Positions 21,781 to 33,842 of a stretch of 64,000 nucleotides of DNA are shown here, piece after piece (position 1 is the stretch's first letter; each line of letters starts with the position of its first letter). Below the pieces are notes generated by a model. The model saw only the letters and a list, made by a program, of their open reading frames with translations, was not told the DNA's origin and searched no databases. The stretch covers positions 2,356,001 to 2,420,000 of the forward strand of contig JAMYGW020000004.1 of the NCBI GenBank assembly GCA_025617375.2, written 5' to 3'. This DNA comes from Acarospora socialis. Taxonomy: Eukaryota; Ascomycota; Lecanoromycetes; Acarosporales; Acarosporaceae. A program made the position numbers and the translations under genes.

Positions 21781-23431
21781 TTATGGAGTTCTTGTCTCCG
21801 TCGGCAAGGGAAGGGGTTGGCCTTGTTGAGAGGCTTGCATATATCCCTCGCGACTTACGTTGGTTCCATTCTGCTCTATTCGCGCATAAATGGTCGGTGG
21901 ATTCTCGAACGGCGATTACTTAGCGTCGGCGTTCTTCAGCTTACGGCCTTCTGATTCTTATCCATGGGGGGATGCGTCGTGTACTTCCGGGAGGGGCTTA
22001 CTCGTGGCATTTAGAGGGTTCCTAGGAGGTCCCTAGGGCGCGGGCCATTCGGCGTTTTCTGATCTGAATCGTACCGATATCTTCAGCATGACATATGCCA
22101 AGACCTATTCTTACACCTAGCTGCTCCTCCTACAGTCAGCTTCAAGCCAGACTTTACTCGGAACTGCCACCTTCCTCTCTGCTCCGACTCGGAACTCATG
22201 TCTATGCCACTTTCGCTGCCCCCCTCCGTAACTACATCGTCACACATACAACCAACCTCCTGCGCTTCCCCCACTCGCCCCTCTCCTCTCTGCTCTTCAT
22301 CCCGTCATGGTGTGTTCAGACCCCCTGCCCGGTCATTGGTATTTACGTAGCTTGCATCTCTCTCTCTCTCTCCACATCAAGCAACTGGTTTCGTCCTCAC
22401 AGCCATTGCGAGCCCCCTACGGCTGCTTCCGCATGCTTAAGCCCAGCATGACTCCGTCCCTCTTACCTTCTCTGACCCTCGCTGGATTTCTTACCCCAAT
22501 CCCCACCCCCCCCCAAAAATCCTACCCCCTCACTCTCAGCCCATCAAAATCTTCCTCCTGCGCCTTCCCATCGATCAATCAATCAACCACGGTAAAACCC
22601 TACTCCATCCACCGCTTCCCTTGCTCTTCCCTCTTCTTCTCCCTCTTGTCTTTCCTTCAGTCCCCAGCTCCCAGCACCAAGCTCCCAGCTCCCAACCCAA
22701 TTCAGCCCAGCCCAGCCCAGCCCAGTTCAGTACCCGTCTCGCATCTTTCCCCCCCTCTACTCTCATTCTTGACGTCCCTTCACGTCCCCCTATCCCGTCC
22801 TCGCCACGATGTCGTCGCCGCTACAAGACAATAGATGACTATTCTACTCAGCCTGGATAGGAGATGTAGTGGTCGGCCGGTCGGTTTTGGTGGCGGGCGA
22901 GGATGGGCTGTCAACGCTGGCAGAGAAGACTCGGAGGATGTGATGGGGATTGGGTTGGGTGAGGAGCGCCGGGCTGGCTGGCAGGTTGGTCGAGGAAGGG
23001 CTGGGATGGGATGGGAAGGGAGGATTTTCTCGCAAAGAGGTTCAGTTTTGCTTTCAGGGGGAAAGGAAAGACTGACGGGTTCGTAATTAGGAGAACCTAG
23101 ATCTGGGCGCTTCTGTTTTGTTGAGGAAGCCAAGCAAGGGCTGGATGGGTGGGGCACGGATGCGATGGGTTGTGCTACCGGCTTTGCGAGAAAGAGAGAG
23201 AGAACGAGGCTGGTGAGAAGGGATGAGGGTCTTGATTTCGAGTTCGGTTCATTTGATGGAGAGACAGTAGCTAGACTCGAGAACGCCTAGATTGAAGATT
23301 CACAGGTCCTAAGGGCACCAGCCACCGGACCGTACAGAAGAGAAAAGCATGTATTCCAGAAACCCCGCAGATAACCAACCTACTGACAGGCAAAACCACC
23401 ACCACCACTCCTTGTCCTCGGTTCAATTCTC
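21781..23431. other. Convergent intergenic region with a pyrimidine-rich block
   Basis: This spacer lies between the DUF7729 gene (plus) and a membrane-protein gene (minus). From about 22250 to 22830 the plus strand is strongly C/T-rich with long CCCC and CTCT runs, which creates long but spurious frames. No protein family is recognised. Confidence 0.4.
22662..22735. repeat. Short CCCAG/CCCAGCT tandem repeats
   Basis: A run of CCCAGCTCCCAGCAC-type units passes into four consecutive CCCAG copies. It is low-complexity and lies inside the pyrimidine-rich block. Confidence 0.6.
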
Positions 23432-24459
23432 CTACCCCTTCCGATCAGCCGGATAGGCTTGCCGTAAAGGCAGATCTCCGCCTAGCGTGTTGAAGGCTAC
23501 CGTCCGCGGTGTCATGGGACTCTTCATCCCACCCGTGGTGCCTGGTGTGCGGGGCAAGGTCCCCATCTCCCACTCTCTCTGCCGGTAGCTCATGAGGGAC
23601 TGCGGGGACATGTCTTTCGGGTCTCTGGTGTCGTTCTCGACCGAGGATTCGATGGACGTCGTGCGGGCGTGGCGTTGGGAGCGGGAGGGGATGAGGGAGT
23701 AGATTGATAGGGGAATGTGGCAGGCGAAGAGTACGCTGCGGAAGATCGGTTAGAGTTTATATCGAGTTATAGTTGTCCGTAAAGGATGCTGAGGAGGTAA
23801 TCCGACGGCCGAGGGCAGCAAACGTACCACATGAGAATAGCAACGGCAAAAGCGCCCTTGGCCTGCTGACAAAAGCCTCGCACGGCCCCGGTATTGGCGA
23901 CGGAGCAGCTTTGAGTGACGTACCACGGCGCGCCGGGCTGCGGGTGTTGCGGGTCGCTCATATCAGAGCCGGATTGGCCGTGGATGCTGACGGCGTAGAG
24001 GGCGACGAGGATGGCGTGCACGAGCAGGGAGACGAGGGGCAGGAAGATGTGCGTGATGTACATGGTTATTTTGACGAGCAGTATGAACATGGAGAGGACG
24101 GAGATGACGACGTTGTAGTTTGTGATGCTAACACAGTCAGGTATTAGTTTGCGCTCGAAGTTGGGGGAATTAGGGTTTAGGTTGGGAGATTGGAAATAGG
24201 ATTGGGACGTAGGTTCGTACAATTGACTCCAAACCATCGGTACGGTCAGTTCCCGATAGTTGGCCGCTGCGTAGAGCACCTCGTTCGGGTTCGAGTTCCA
24301 TCCATGTTGAGCGCCTTCGAACCATAGGGCCGTCCGGTAAGTGTCGGGGCTGGCGATGCCGAAGAGAGCGAGGGCCGCAACGGTGAGGGGCAACTCGAGC
24401 GCAAAGAGGGAGAGGAGCACTTTGGGTAATTTCCAGTGCCGGGAGATGAACATTTTCAT
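23432..24459 (-). CDS. Four-pass integral membrane protein, unknown function
   Basis: Three exons, 24459-24221, 24127-23828 and 23735-23432; 280 aa. TM segments: VLLSLFALELPLTVAALALF near the start; a second where VVISVLSMFILLV follows the splice-restored WSQFITNYN; IFLPLVSLLVHAILVALYAV; and AFAVAILMCVLFACHIPLSI formed across the last intron. A short GQSGSD...QPGAPWYVTQSC loop holds two Cys. The C-terminal ~80 residues are cytosolic-looking, with many SP/TP sites. The layout resembles fungal plasma-membrane tetraspan/MARVEL-like proteins; I do not assign a family. Introns are 93 and 92 nt. Confidence 0.74.
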
Positions 24460-25145
24460 TGTTCGTGTCGAGAGAGCCTTTGGAAGAAGGATGCGTGGTT
24501 CGCCGTCAATGTCTGCTTGCCCGTTTCTGAGGTTGCCTTTTTCTCTCGCAGTAAGTTAGCTATCTTCAAGCTCTTCCCAATCCTAATACTCCGAAATAGA
24601 TTCGCAACGATGACCGAGAGTATAGGAGCGTGAAGTTCGATGGACGATAATTGAGGAGATATCTGCCACACACCCTCCGTACACTCTTGCCCTGGTCAAT
24701 GGACCGTGACCCTCATTCTGGCCAGCTTTGCAACCGCCCGCATTCCACATATAGCCGTAGTGCATACATCCCGCTCTGGCAGCCGCCCAGTTATCACGCA
24801 CGGACAAGGATTGATGTGCGTGATGGGATGAAGATGCATCGTCCAATTATCGACCTGCGTCTTCCGCGCTGGCTGCGGATGGTGAGTAGCGGCCGTCGCT
24901 GGCTTGGGCCTAGCTTGATATGGAGACAGTAGCCTTTCCCGAGGTAGTACGTCGTAGTATCTACTCGAGTCTTGAGTATGTGTACTCCGTGATCTGCCTC
25001 CATACAAAGAGTTAGTACTGTTCGGCATCTCATGTGCTGCTAACTCCTGTGTGGTTGCAATCAACCGTTGGTAGATCTCGTGGAACCTCACTTCATGGTG
25101 TCGGAATCATCTCGGTGAACCTCCGAACCCTACCTTACCTGTCTC
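24460..25145. promoter_or_regulatory. Divergent promoter region
   Basis: About 690 bp between the membrane-protein gene (minus) and the OXNAD1-like gene (plus). No coding signal is seen. Confidence 0.4.
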
Positions 25146-26285
25146 ATGCATCGTCTAGCCCGCGCCATCTACAGGCCCAATTGTCTGGTCAGCGATTTGC
25201 TACGGACCAGTTCCCATATCATTGCCTTTCCGCGCTACCAGCAATTCCAGCTTCACATTCCAGTCAATCGAGGCATGAGCTCAGATGTCCGATCATCCCT
25301 GAGCCATGAAGAACGCACGGCAACAGAACCTCGAGAGAACGAGATACACGACGTTGTTCTACGCGGGATCCAGCAGGCATCCCCTACTGTGCGGGTGTTA
25401 CGGTTGTTGTATCGCAACGAAAAACGACCGATAAAGGTATGTCTTCACATATTCCAGCGGACATGCGTGCGGCAACTTTTTTTCGAGGTAATTACTTTTA
25501 ACAACGGCATGATATAGTGCAGTTCCTGCCGGGCCAATGGCTAGACGTACATATCCCTGGAATTCCCAAACCGGGAGGCTTCACGATCACCTCTACTCCA
25601 GGTGATGCCGTACCCCACGAACATCAAGCGCACGGCTACGTGGAGTTGGCGATACAGAAATCGCCTTGGAATCCACCGGCAGCATGGCTGTGGCGGCCTG
25701 AGAAGGAGATTCTAGGAACGCAGCTATCAGTCAGGGTAGGAGGGAGCTTCGTCTGGCCACCGCCAAACGTATCTCCACAAGACATCCAAAAAGCCGTGTT
25801 CGTCGCGGGAGGCGTTGGGATCAAGTGGGTTATCATGAATGACATGCACAGACATCTACACCTAACTAACAGCTTCTAGTCCGCTGATATCGATAATATC
25901 ACATCTCCATTACAGCAAGCAAATGCCGGAAGAGGTCCGATTACTCTACACGTCCCGCATCTCCGAGTCTGGTGAGACTGCATTTCTTTTCGGCAACCGG
26001 CTCAGGAAAATCGCCAGTTCGCTGTCTCGTCCACAGTTTCGTCTGCAGTTCTACGTCACGGGAGAGCGTCAACCTTCGTTGCCGAAAAAGGATCGCATTC
26101 GGTGGCAGCAGCGCCGTATTGAACACGACGACCTGATAGAAGCTATCGGGAGGAGTCCCGTAGACCGGGCAGGTGTGGTGTGCTACGTTTGCGGACCTCC
26201 AGCTATGACGGACGACTTTGTCAGTTTCTTGAGAAAAGCGGAGGGCATGGATGAGCGAAGAGTGCTTTGTGAGAAGTGGTGGTAG
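25146..26285 (+). CDS. OXNAD1-like mitochondrial FAD/NAD(P)-binding oxidoreductase
   Basis: Three exons, 25146-25436, 25523-25824 and 25880-26285; 332 aa. The N-terminus (MHRLARAIYRP, Arg-rich, few acidic residues) looks like a mitochondrial presequence; an alternative start lies at 25275. Ferredoxin-NADP reductase fold: FLPGQWLDVHIPG and GGFTITSTPGD (flavin-binding), FVAGGVGINPLISI (NAD(P)-binding glycine turn, restored by splicing), VRLLYTSRI, and CYVCGPPAMTDDFVSFL near the C-terminus. It matches oxidoreductase NAD-binding domain-containing protein 1, whose electron acceptor is unknown. Introns are 86 and 55 nt. Confidence 0.86.
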
Positions 26286-27035
26286 ATATGGCTTTCGAGA
26301 CCTTGCGAGACGAAGACGGTGGTCACATCAAGTTCTACCGGTATGATCAGGGCCCAGCAGCGTGGACTAGGGCAGTTTTCAGAGGACATCCCTTGTCATG
26401 ACGGGTGTGTGCTGAAAGAGCAGTTTGCCAATGAGGACCACTTATGCTCACGCTGTTACTGCACTTCATGGACCGGCATCTCTGATGGCGCTATATCTCT
26501 ATGAAGAGTATACATTTCCTCCCTTAGCTGCATGATACTATTCAGCTCTTTGCGTATATTAAGGTGTAGGATAGTAAAGTGTCTTCTATCGTCTCGAGAT
26601 CCCACTCAGGCCATCTAGTCTTCATACCATAATTTCCCAGTTACGTTGACAAGCATTGAGCATAGGTGCACAACTCTTACGAGTGTTTATCACACCCAAC
26701 AGCTTCAAATCAGAATCGAATCATTGTTGTCTCCACCTGAAAAGTTATAGGTCAAGAGCTGGTCACGACGAAAGGATTCTCCAGCTGACTCACCCTCAAC
26801 GGCTACCCAGGTAGGGCTATATGCACCTACAGGTAAGGTTTCGCCACCTGACACCCCGATATGATTCTGCCACCGCCTTCACTGGCTTCAGCTCGCGCTT
26901 TTCCCCGCCATACCCCGCATAAGCCAGCTTACTCCACAGTGCGAAGTACAACAACAGCATCTTACATAGCTGAAGTTGCACAACCCACACTCCATCCTCA
27001 AGTTTCGGTTCCTCTACACTTCCAATACCTTCACA
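26286..27035. promoter_or_regulatory. Intergenic region upstream of the lipase-like gene
   Basis: No gene recognised. It holds the 3' flank of the OXNAD1-like gene and the promoter of the following plus-strand gene. Confidence 0.4.
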
Positions 27036-28195
27036 ATGGTGACAACAGAAGAAGGCTGGCACACGCTCGACGATGGCACCAAGCTCTACACCAAGACATG
27101 GAAGGTCCGCTCTGCCCGCACCAGCTATCCTTCCCTCCCCAACGCACCAAGCACACCGCCTCAAAGTCTCCAGAAACTAAATTAACCATGCTCATAGCCC
27201 GAAGGTGAACCGAAAGCCAAAGTCGTCTTCCTGCACGGCTTCAGCGACCACTGTACTTAAACACCGCTCTCAGACCGTTTCCTGATACTAGAATACACTT
27301 GACGTGATACCGACATAACAGGTAACGCCTACTACACCCTCTTCCCCACCCTCGCCGCGCACGGCATCCAGACTCGCGCCTTCGACCAACGCGGCTGGGG
27401 CCGCTCCGTCACGCACCCGGCCGAGCGCGGCCTCACGGGCCCCACCTCGCTCGTCCTCGACGATATTACCTCCGTCCTCACCAGCGTCATCCCCTCCTCC
27501 GCTTCCGCCTCCGCCACTCCCCCAGTTCCCGTCTTCCTGATGGGCCACTCCATGGGCGGCGCCGAGATCCTCACCTACGCCGCCCTCGGCCCGCCCGCCA
27601 TCCGCGCTCAGATCGCCGGTTACGTCGCCGAGTCGCCGTTCATTGCGCTGCACCCGGATTCGCAGCCGAGCAGGCTGAAGGTGTTTCTGGGCCGCATGGC
27701 GGGCAGGTGGTTGCCGGAGCGGCAGATGGTTCAGCGGCTGGATGCGAAGTGGCTGTGTCGGGACGAGAGGGTTTGTCAGGACTGGGTGGCGGACGAACTG
27801 TGTCACGATACGGGGACATTGGAGGGGCTGAGTGGGATGATTGGGCGGGCGGAGGATTTGGAGGCGGGCAGGGTGAGGGTCGAGGATGAGGGGGTGAGGG
27901 TTTTGGTGGGGCATGGGACAAGGGATATGGTTACTAGTTTTGACGCGAGTAGGAGGTGGGTAGAGGGGTTGAGCGTGAGGGATAAAGAGTTTAAGGCGTA
28001 TGAGGGATGGTTTCATAAGTGTAGGTGCTGCTGTGTTTGTGCTGGGTAGGAGGGACTGGTGCTGACGGGAGCGACGCAGTGCATGCGGAGCCGGGAGAAG
28101 ACAAGATCACTTTCGCCAACGACGTGGCTGAATGGATCTTGGCGCGGAGTTCGGTCGGTTCCGACGGTGCTGAGGGGACGAGGCCTAAGCTCTGA
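27036..28195 (+). CDS. Monoacylglycerol lipase-like serine hydrolase (alpha/beta hydrolase)
   Basis: Four exons, 27036-27104, 27198-27252, 27322-28020 and 28080-28195; 312 aa. Features of the Yju3/MGL family: KVVFLHGFSDHC (oxyanion-hole region), TRAFDQRGWGRS, nucleophile elbow FLMGHSMGGAE, acid in VLVGHGTRDMVTS, and catalytic His in KLHAEPGEDK, which is formed only by splicing at 28020/28080. The expected reaction is hydrolysis of monoacylglycerols to fatty acid and glycerol. The first intron has an atypical donor (GTCCGC), so the 5' junction is the least certain part. Its 3' end lies 21 bp from the convergent TRM61-like gene. Confidence 0.88.
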
Positions 28196-28216
28196 TTCTA
28201 TGGCGAGTATAGGCTC

Positions 28217-29740
28217 TTACTCTGCGGGGCTGGCGTCGGGAGTTGGCGGTGCGACGTTGGATCTATCTTCCTCTCCTCGATGTCGCATCCGTCTCCACAC
28301 GCCTAGGAACCCGCCACCAGATATCATCCCACCCACTTTGGGTCTACATATCATTGCCCAATCATCATGGTGATTCGCAAGTGCCTGTGCTTGTTCCTGA
28401 TCCCTGGTGATATCCGCATTGACGTCCGTCACCGAGCTGCTCTCTCCACCATCGTTCTCTAGAGCCTTCGCTCGGTTCTCCTGCGCCCGGACCGATGCCC
28501 GTGGCCTTACGGCCCGGACGGACCACTCCCTCCCGCCAGTCATGCTGAAACCAAGTTCAAGCACCTGGTCCAGCACGAAGGGCAGCTTCTTCTTACCTAT
28601 AAACTCAACACAAGCGGAAATCTGGGTGATACTAGGGTTGAAAACCGTTAACACGCCATCCACCCGGAGCGCGGACGCTACGCTCTCCACATGGGCTTCA
28701 GGCATAGGTAGATCTAGCAGGACGTGAGCCAGAAATGGCTTACTAGGTTCGCCCCCGTTGCTTTTGGCTCGGACCTCGAGCTCTTGTGCGATCCATTCGG
28801 AGACGTCCCCAACGTGGAAGTCGACGTTGCCGGCATATAGGCCGTGTCGGAAGCCTTGGACGATTTGCTCTGCGTGAGCGGAGTTGTGCGCGGATATGTC
28901 GAGGGTGTGGATGATAGCTCTGCGTGATGGTTTCCAATGATGAGGCTCTGAGTCCATATCGTGGCTTGGTGGCGTTTCAACAGCATCGTTCTTCTCCTTG
29001 TCTAAGACTGTCACTGACATATCATCCTCTGTTTCACCGGCCGCATGTTGGGGGACGCTGGTAGCGGGTAAGGGCGGGTTGAAGGCATGTATTGCCCGAG
29101 CAAGGTACAAGGTCAGGCCGCCATGCCCGGTTCCAGCTTCAAGTATCTCGAAGCGCGATTCAGACGGTGAGATGGGGGCATGAATGTCCAGTAGTGAAAC
29201 AATCAGATTGGCATCTGCGGGATAGATCTACTGATGATTGACGGTCAATCCAAGTACAACTCTCACTGCCACGAGACTGGAGCCTACAGGAGTCACTCTT
29301 CGCGGAGTCATGGTAACATAGTCAGCGAGCGTCGGTAACTGAATCCTGTAAACTCGACCTTGCAACAACAGTCTATCAGCTCCTGTCAAGCAAAGGGTGC
29401 GACCATTTCCCACACCTCTGTCTGTCTTGATGACATCGCGCACCTGCCTGCCAATGATCCCATTGTGCTCGATGGTACCCTTGTGCGTCGCTATCCTGGC
29501 TTCCCGACGCAATGGTTTGGTAAGGAAGGGTTCCTTGGCCGGGTCGACGCCATATAGAAGCACACGCTCACCCTCTGTACAAACAGATCTGTATTAGCCC
29601 TGCGCAAAATTCCAAGGCGTAGTGAGCATACCTGTTATTGTAGCTGCAGCTGTTGCCAGAGATCGACTGCATTGGGGGCAGACGCCATTAGACCACCTCA
29701 AGCGCAGTTTAAAGGCGGCTTGGACGTAACTTGCTCTCAT
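28217..29740 (-). CDS. TRM61-like tRNA (adenine-58-N1) methyltransferase, probably mitochondrial
   Basis: Three exons, 29740-29632, 29574-29288 and 29227-28217; 468 aa. The N-terminus is basic and Cys-containing (MRASYVQAAFKLRLRWSNG), consistent with a mitochondrial presequence. An OB-like lead domain (GRVYRIQLPTLADYVTMTPR) precedes the Rossmann methyltransferase: SAM motif I EILEAGTGHGGLTLYLARA, acidic motif HTLDISAHN, and HVLLDLPMPEAHVESVASAL with LRVDGVLTVFNPS. A long Asp/Glu/Ser/Gln insert and a basic C-terminal tail follow. Family role: m1A58 formation in the tRNA T-loop. Whether it is the cytosolic Gcd14 type or a mitochondrial paralog is inferred from the presequence. Introns are 57 and 60 nt. 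Confidence 0.83.
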
Positions 29741-30053
29741 CTCTCTCTACTCTGTTTGGATTGAGACCAGGGAGACGGACTTGTGAAGCGGATTCAGACG
29801 CGCGCCCGGTAAAATGTATTTCCGAACGAACCCCGGCCTTTCGATCTCGAATGGGATTGGGTATGCCCTCCACCTACCGTGACAGTCAACAGAGCCAACC
29901 CTGGTGCGGACTTTATCGTGTGCGAGATATGCGATGGGGAAGGTAGACGGACTTCTACACACAGCTTGACGTTGTTTGGCACGCCAAACAGCTGCATGAG
30001 CCGGCAGGTGCCTGAGATCAAGGAGTTGCAGCTCAGTATCAGCAACACCGAGC
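29741..30053. promoter_or_regulatory. Divergent promoter, TRM61-like / Dcr2-like
   Basis: A compact 313-bp spacer between two divergent starts. No separate gene. Confidence 0.5.
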
Positions 30054-31880
30054 ATGATGACTCGACGGATTGTAAGTTTACTACTATAGACTCGACATGT
30101 ATCTTCTTGCGACCTTAGCATAGAAGCTGACTCTCCTTGTGAGCAAAAGGTCCGCACTGGCATTCAGCTGGGCATCTTAACACTCGTCACGCTCATCGTC
30201 GTCTTCGTTGTCGATAACAGATATCGAGTACTTCCCAGTTCAATCCATAACCATCTCCCTGCTCATCATCCTGGCTTTGTCATCACCGACATCACGGTTA
30301 CGACCTGCACTACGTTAAATCCGCTATCGAGCTGTCAGTTAGTCGGTGATAAATGGCATCGAATCGAGAAGGACCTGTATCTTGGCAAGAGTTGGTTTAC
30401 GAGCGCCTACGTACATGTACAGCGGAGAAAGGAGGAAGAGTTGACAGAGAAGGATAAAGTTATCCTGGATGTACGGATTGGGCGATTAGATCCGGTTACC
30501 GGAGAAAAAGGGGAAGGCGGCGAACAATGGGAGTCACGACTGGCGGGTGTATGGCTGAAGAGATCGTCCAAGAGGCATGCCAGCGACTCACCGAAAGTCA
30601 TCACCGCCGTGGATGTGTTGTTTGGCGCAGACGCCGTGGAGCCCAGACCCGGGTGGGAAATCAAGGATACGCCGCTCCTGCTCGCCACTTCTGGCGAGGT
30701 CCAGGAAGCCAGACTGAGTGTGCGAAGGGGATTGCCGGCCAAGATCGAAAAACCAGTGCCGAGGATCAGGAAGGACGGGAAGTTTGAAATTATGCAAGTG
30801 GCCGACCTCCATCTCAGCACAGGACTGGGCGTCTGTCGAGATGCCGAGCCTCCAGCTCATAACGGCGGCAAATGTGACGCCGACTCACGGACATTGGAGT
30901 TTATTGGCAAGTTACTGGACCAAGAGAAACCTGATCTGGTCGTGTTAAGTGGCGATCAAGTCAACGGGGAGACCGCCCCTGATGCGCAAAGTGCCGTCTT
31001 CAAATACGCCGAACTCTTCATCCGCCGTAGCATCCCCTTCGCCACCATCTTCGGCAACCACGACGACTTCGGATCTCTATCTCGCACGGCATTAATGTCG
31101 CTCACCGAAGCTCTACCCTACTCTCTGGCCGAACCCGGCCCCGCCACCATCGATGGCGTGGGGAACTACATCGTGGAAGTGCTCGCGCACGGGACATCCA
31201 CGCATTCCGCACTAACGCTCTACCTCCTCGACACGCATGGAACGTCGCCCGACGAGCGGCAATACCGGGGCTACGACTGGCTGAAGAAGAACCAGATCGA
31301 CTGGTTCCACGAGACGGCGCAGGGGCTGAAGAAAGCGCACCAGGAATACACGCACGTGCACATGGACCTCGCCTTCATCCACATCCCGCTGCCGGAATAC
31401 CGGGACGCGGACAATTTGCGCGTCGGCGAGTGGCGCGAGACGCCCATGGCGCCGGCCTTCAATTCCGGCTTCAAGGACGCCTTGGTCGAGGAAGGCGTTT
31501 GGCTCGTGAGCTGCGGGCAGTAAGTCTCTCCCTCTCACTCACACTCTCTTATTCCCTTTTCCATGCTCCTTACGCAAAACGTTCGCCCGCGACCAACCAC
31601 TAACTCCGTGATTTCGTTGCCTTGTAGCGACCACGTCAACGACTACTGCGCCCTCGCCAAATCCCCCGAAGACAAGCCGCAGCTGTGGATGTGCTACGCC
31701 GGCGGCTCCGGTTTTGGTGGGTATGCCGGTTACGGCGGCTATCATCGACGGGTGCGCTTCTTTGAGATCGATACTAATGAGGCGCGCATCTCGACGTATA
31801 AGCGGCTTGAGTATGGCGATACGGAAAGTAGGGTGGATGAGCAGATTATTGTGGAGGAAGGGAGGGTCGTTGCCGGATGA
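30054..31880 (+). CDS. DCR2: Dcr2-like calcineurin-type phosphoesterase, membrane-anchored
   Basis: Three exons, 30054-30071 (18 nt only), 30150-31519 and 31628-31880; 546 aa. Residues about 10-25 (IQLGILTLVTLIVVFVV) form a signal anchor. An N-terminal domain (VITDITVTTC to GWEIKDTPLLLA) precedes the metallophosphoesterase core: FEIMQVADLHLS, LVVLSGDQVNG (GDxxxG), TIFGNHDDFG (GNHD) and, restored by splicing, SCGHDHVNDYC (GHxH). All metal-ligand motifs are present, so it should be active. Yeast Dcr2 dephosphorylates Sic1 and Ire1. The tiny first exon is inferred: it gives MMTRRI joined to VRTG with a GTAAGT donor. Confidence 0.9.
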
Positions 31881-32212
31881 GAGGTTGCGATGCTGAGTGG
31901 GGTGGAATGAGTTGTTGAGGTTGGTAACGGTGGGTTCTTTTTGTGGCTTTCGCGTTCCTGGGATATACCTTTACATGGCGTCAGGGATGGGATTTTGTTA
32001 GGTTGAGCGGGATATGTGCTTATTTGCCGCCGAGGATTATGTTCAGCTTCCTTCGTACATATATTCATAGTCTTAGTTGTACTGAAGTTCGAAGCCCAGC
32101 CAGTTGATCCAAGATACTCTGAACGTGGTCATACATCCGCTCCCTTCAGTAATTGGACATTTTTCATAGTCAAGATCCCTCCTATTCATAGATGTTTACC
32201 TCAACAAGCTCA
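31881..32212. other. Convergent intergenic spacer
   Basis: The 3' flanks of the Dcr2-like gene and the following minus-strand gene. Nothing recognised. Confidence 0.4.
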
Positions 32213-33650
32213 TCAAGCAGCAGTCTCCATCCCTGGAATTTTCTCACTGTCCGCATGCTCAGTCCTCTGCCATTTCCCCAGCGTCCTTCGTTGCTTGGGA
32301 GCAGGTCCCATCATCCCGACCGCATCCGCATCATCCTCCTGAAAATACGCCGTGTAAATCTGCAGCTTCCACAACAACATGCGCGTCTTGACCGTATTAG
32401 CCTTCGCCTTGAGCATCACGAACTCCCTATCGAAAAGCTGATCGCTCTCGGTCAAACCCTGCAGAAGTTCGTCTCCGAGCATGGCCCGCATATTGTAGAC
32501 TGGGACGTGGTGGCTTTTGTACTTGACCATCAGGTACGGCTTCGGGCCTTCGGGGGGAAAGGTGCCGTTCGGCTCGCGCTCAACCGCCGTGCTTCCGGGG
32601 TCCGTGTGCCCGGGGGGAGCCCCGAGCCATAACACGGCGCCCAGACTCATCATTTTCCGGATGCCGTCAAGACCGTTGACTGTGGTTGCCAGATAGCCGG
32701 CGTTGCGGTGGCGGAGGTAGTTCAGTTTGCCGAGCACGGTCTGGCGCAGGATGTTGAGGTAGTATGAGGCCATGTCTTCGCGCCAGACGGTGTCTTCGTG
32801 GCGGAGGTGGGTGGACCGTTTCCATCGTGGCGGGATGATGCGCATGATTTCGCCGTGGTGGGTCAGTGACTTCCGGCTGAGGTTGTGGAGGAGACTTTGC
32901 CGCGCGAGCATGTACGCTCCAGTGCCGTTGGCCCGGGGTCGGACTGCCGATTGTTTGAGACTAGATATCTCTCCTTCCTTGGTTTCCGGTTCAGGTTGTG
33001 CTTCGAGCTCCTCGGACTCGTCTTCGTAACGATCATCTTCTTGCGTGATCTCTGTAGTTGGCTTAGATGGCGGGTCTTGAACGACCTGTTCGTCCGGAAC
33101 GAACCACGGTGCGCCAGTTTTAGGGTGCTTGACCGCATGGAACTTGATCTGGAAGAAAACGGGCATCCGTACGCCTGTGTAGATACATCTACGGACGGGA
33201 GTAGAGATCGCCTGCGCTAAGAATTCATGAGTTGAGGAGCCCAATGTGTTGTTGTGTGTCGCTCGACGCTTACATACCGTATGGATTGGCAGCCAGTTTG
33301 ATCTGGAAGGGGGTCAGCGGCTCCTCCCCCTGGGCTGCCTTTGCCTCTCGGTACCGCTGTCTTGCAGCTATCTTCACCGGATCCATGAGAGGTGACAGCG
33401 GCAGTGGACGGTAGCTTCGATGGCTAGCTGCCGACTGCCGGTGTTGTTCGACCCTTTCTTGCTCGCGCATCTTGTCTAGGTCATCTTGGCCTTCTGCCTT
33501 GATTTGCCCGAGCAAGCGTTTCAAACCTCCCACCATGCGTCGGATGCGATACTGTGGAGCTCCGGGGAGCTCCGAGCTTCTGCTCCTTGCTTTCGAGCTG
33601 TAAAGGCGTACATTTCGCCATGACGCTCTTGTGCAGCAAGGCCTCATCAC
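32213..33650 (-). CDS. Conserved fungal mitochondrial protein, unknown function
   Basis: Two exons, 33650-33278 and 33216-32213, one 61-nt intron; 458 aa. The N-terminus (MMRPCCTRASWRNVRLYSSK) is a typical cleavable mitochondrial presequence. Then come GGLKRLLGQIKAEGQ, LTPFQIKLAANPYA (completed by splicing) and STPVRRCIYTGVRMPVFFQI, followed by an acidic insert and a basic, helix-rich C-terminal half (YMLARQSLLHNLSRKS, WREDMASYYLNILRQ). It has no cofactor or catalytic motif I can name. The pattern looks like a conserved ascomycete mitochondrial protein, possibly ribosome- or RNA-associated, but that is only a guess from its basic character. Confidence 0.7.
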
Positions 33651-33842
33651 CCTCGATGTGCCTCGTCACATCGAAAGTTGAGAATAGACGTTTCCGTTCC
33701 GCACTGGAAGCTCTCCCTTCGGCAAGCTACAGAGTCCAGTGACGCAACTTAGAGCTCCCTGCTGTTCTTGGGCCAGGCTCGAACCGACAAGGACTCGTGC
33801 TCGAGACTCCCCATTGGAACCTACCCACGCAGTTCTGAGAGG

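Noticed and set aside
22307-22834. 175-codon plus-strand frame in the pyrimidine-rich block
   Set aside because: Composition-driven (Ser/Pro/Leu), no domain, no splice or start support.
23410-23425. GGTTCAATTCTCC as a tRNA B-box
   Set aside because: No matching A-box or acceptor stem at the right distance; it lies at the 3' flank of a coding gene.
27288-28016. 242-codon minus-strand frame opposite the lipase-like gene
   Set aside because: Antisense shadow of a GC-rich exon; the plus frame has GHSMGG and the full triad.
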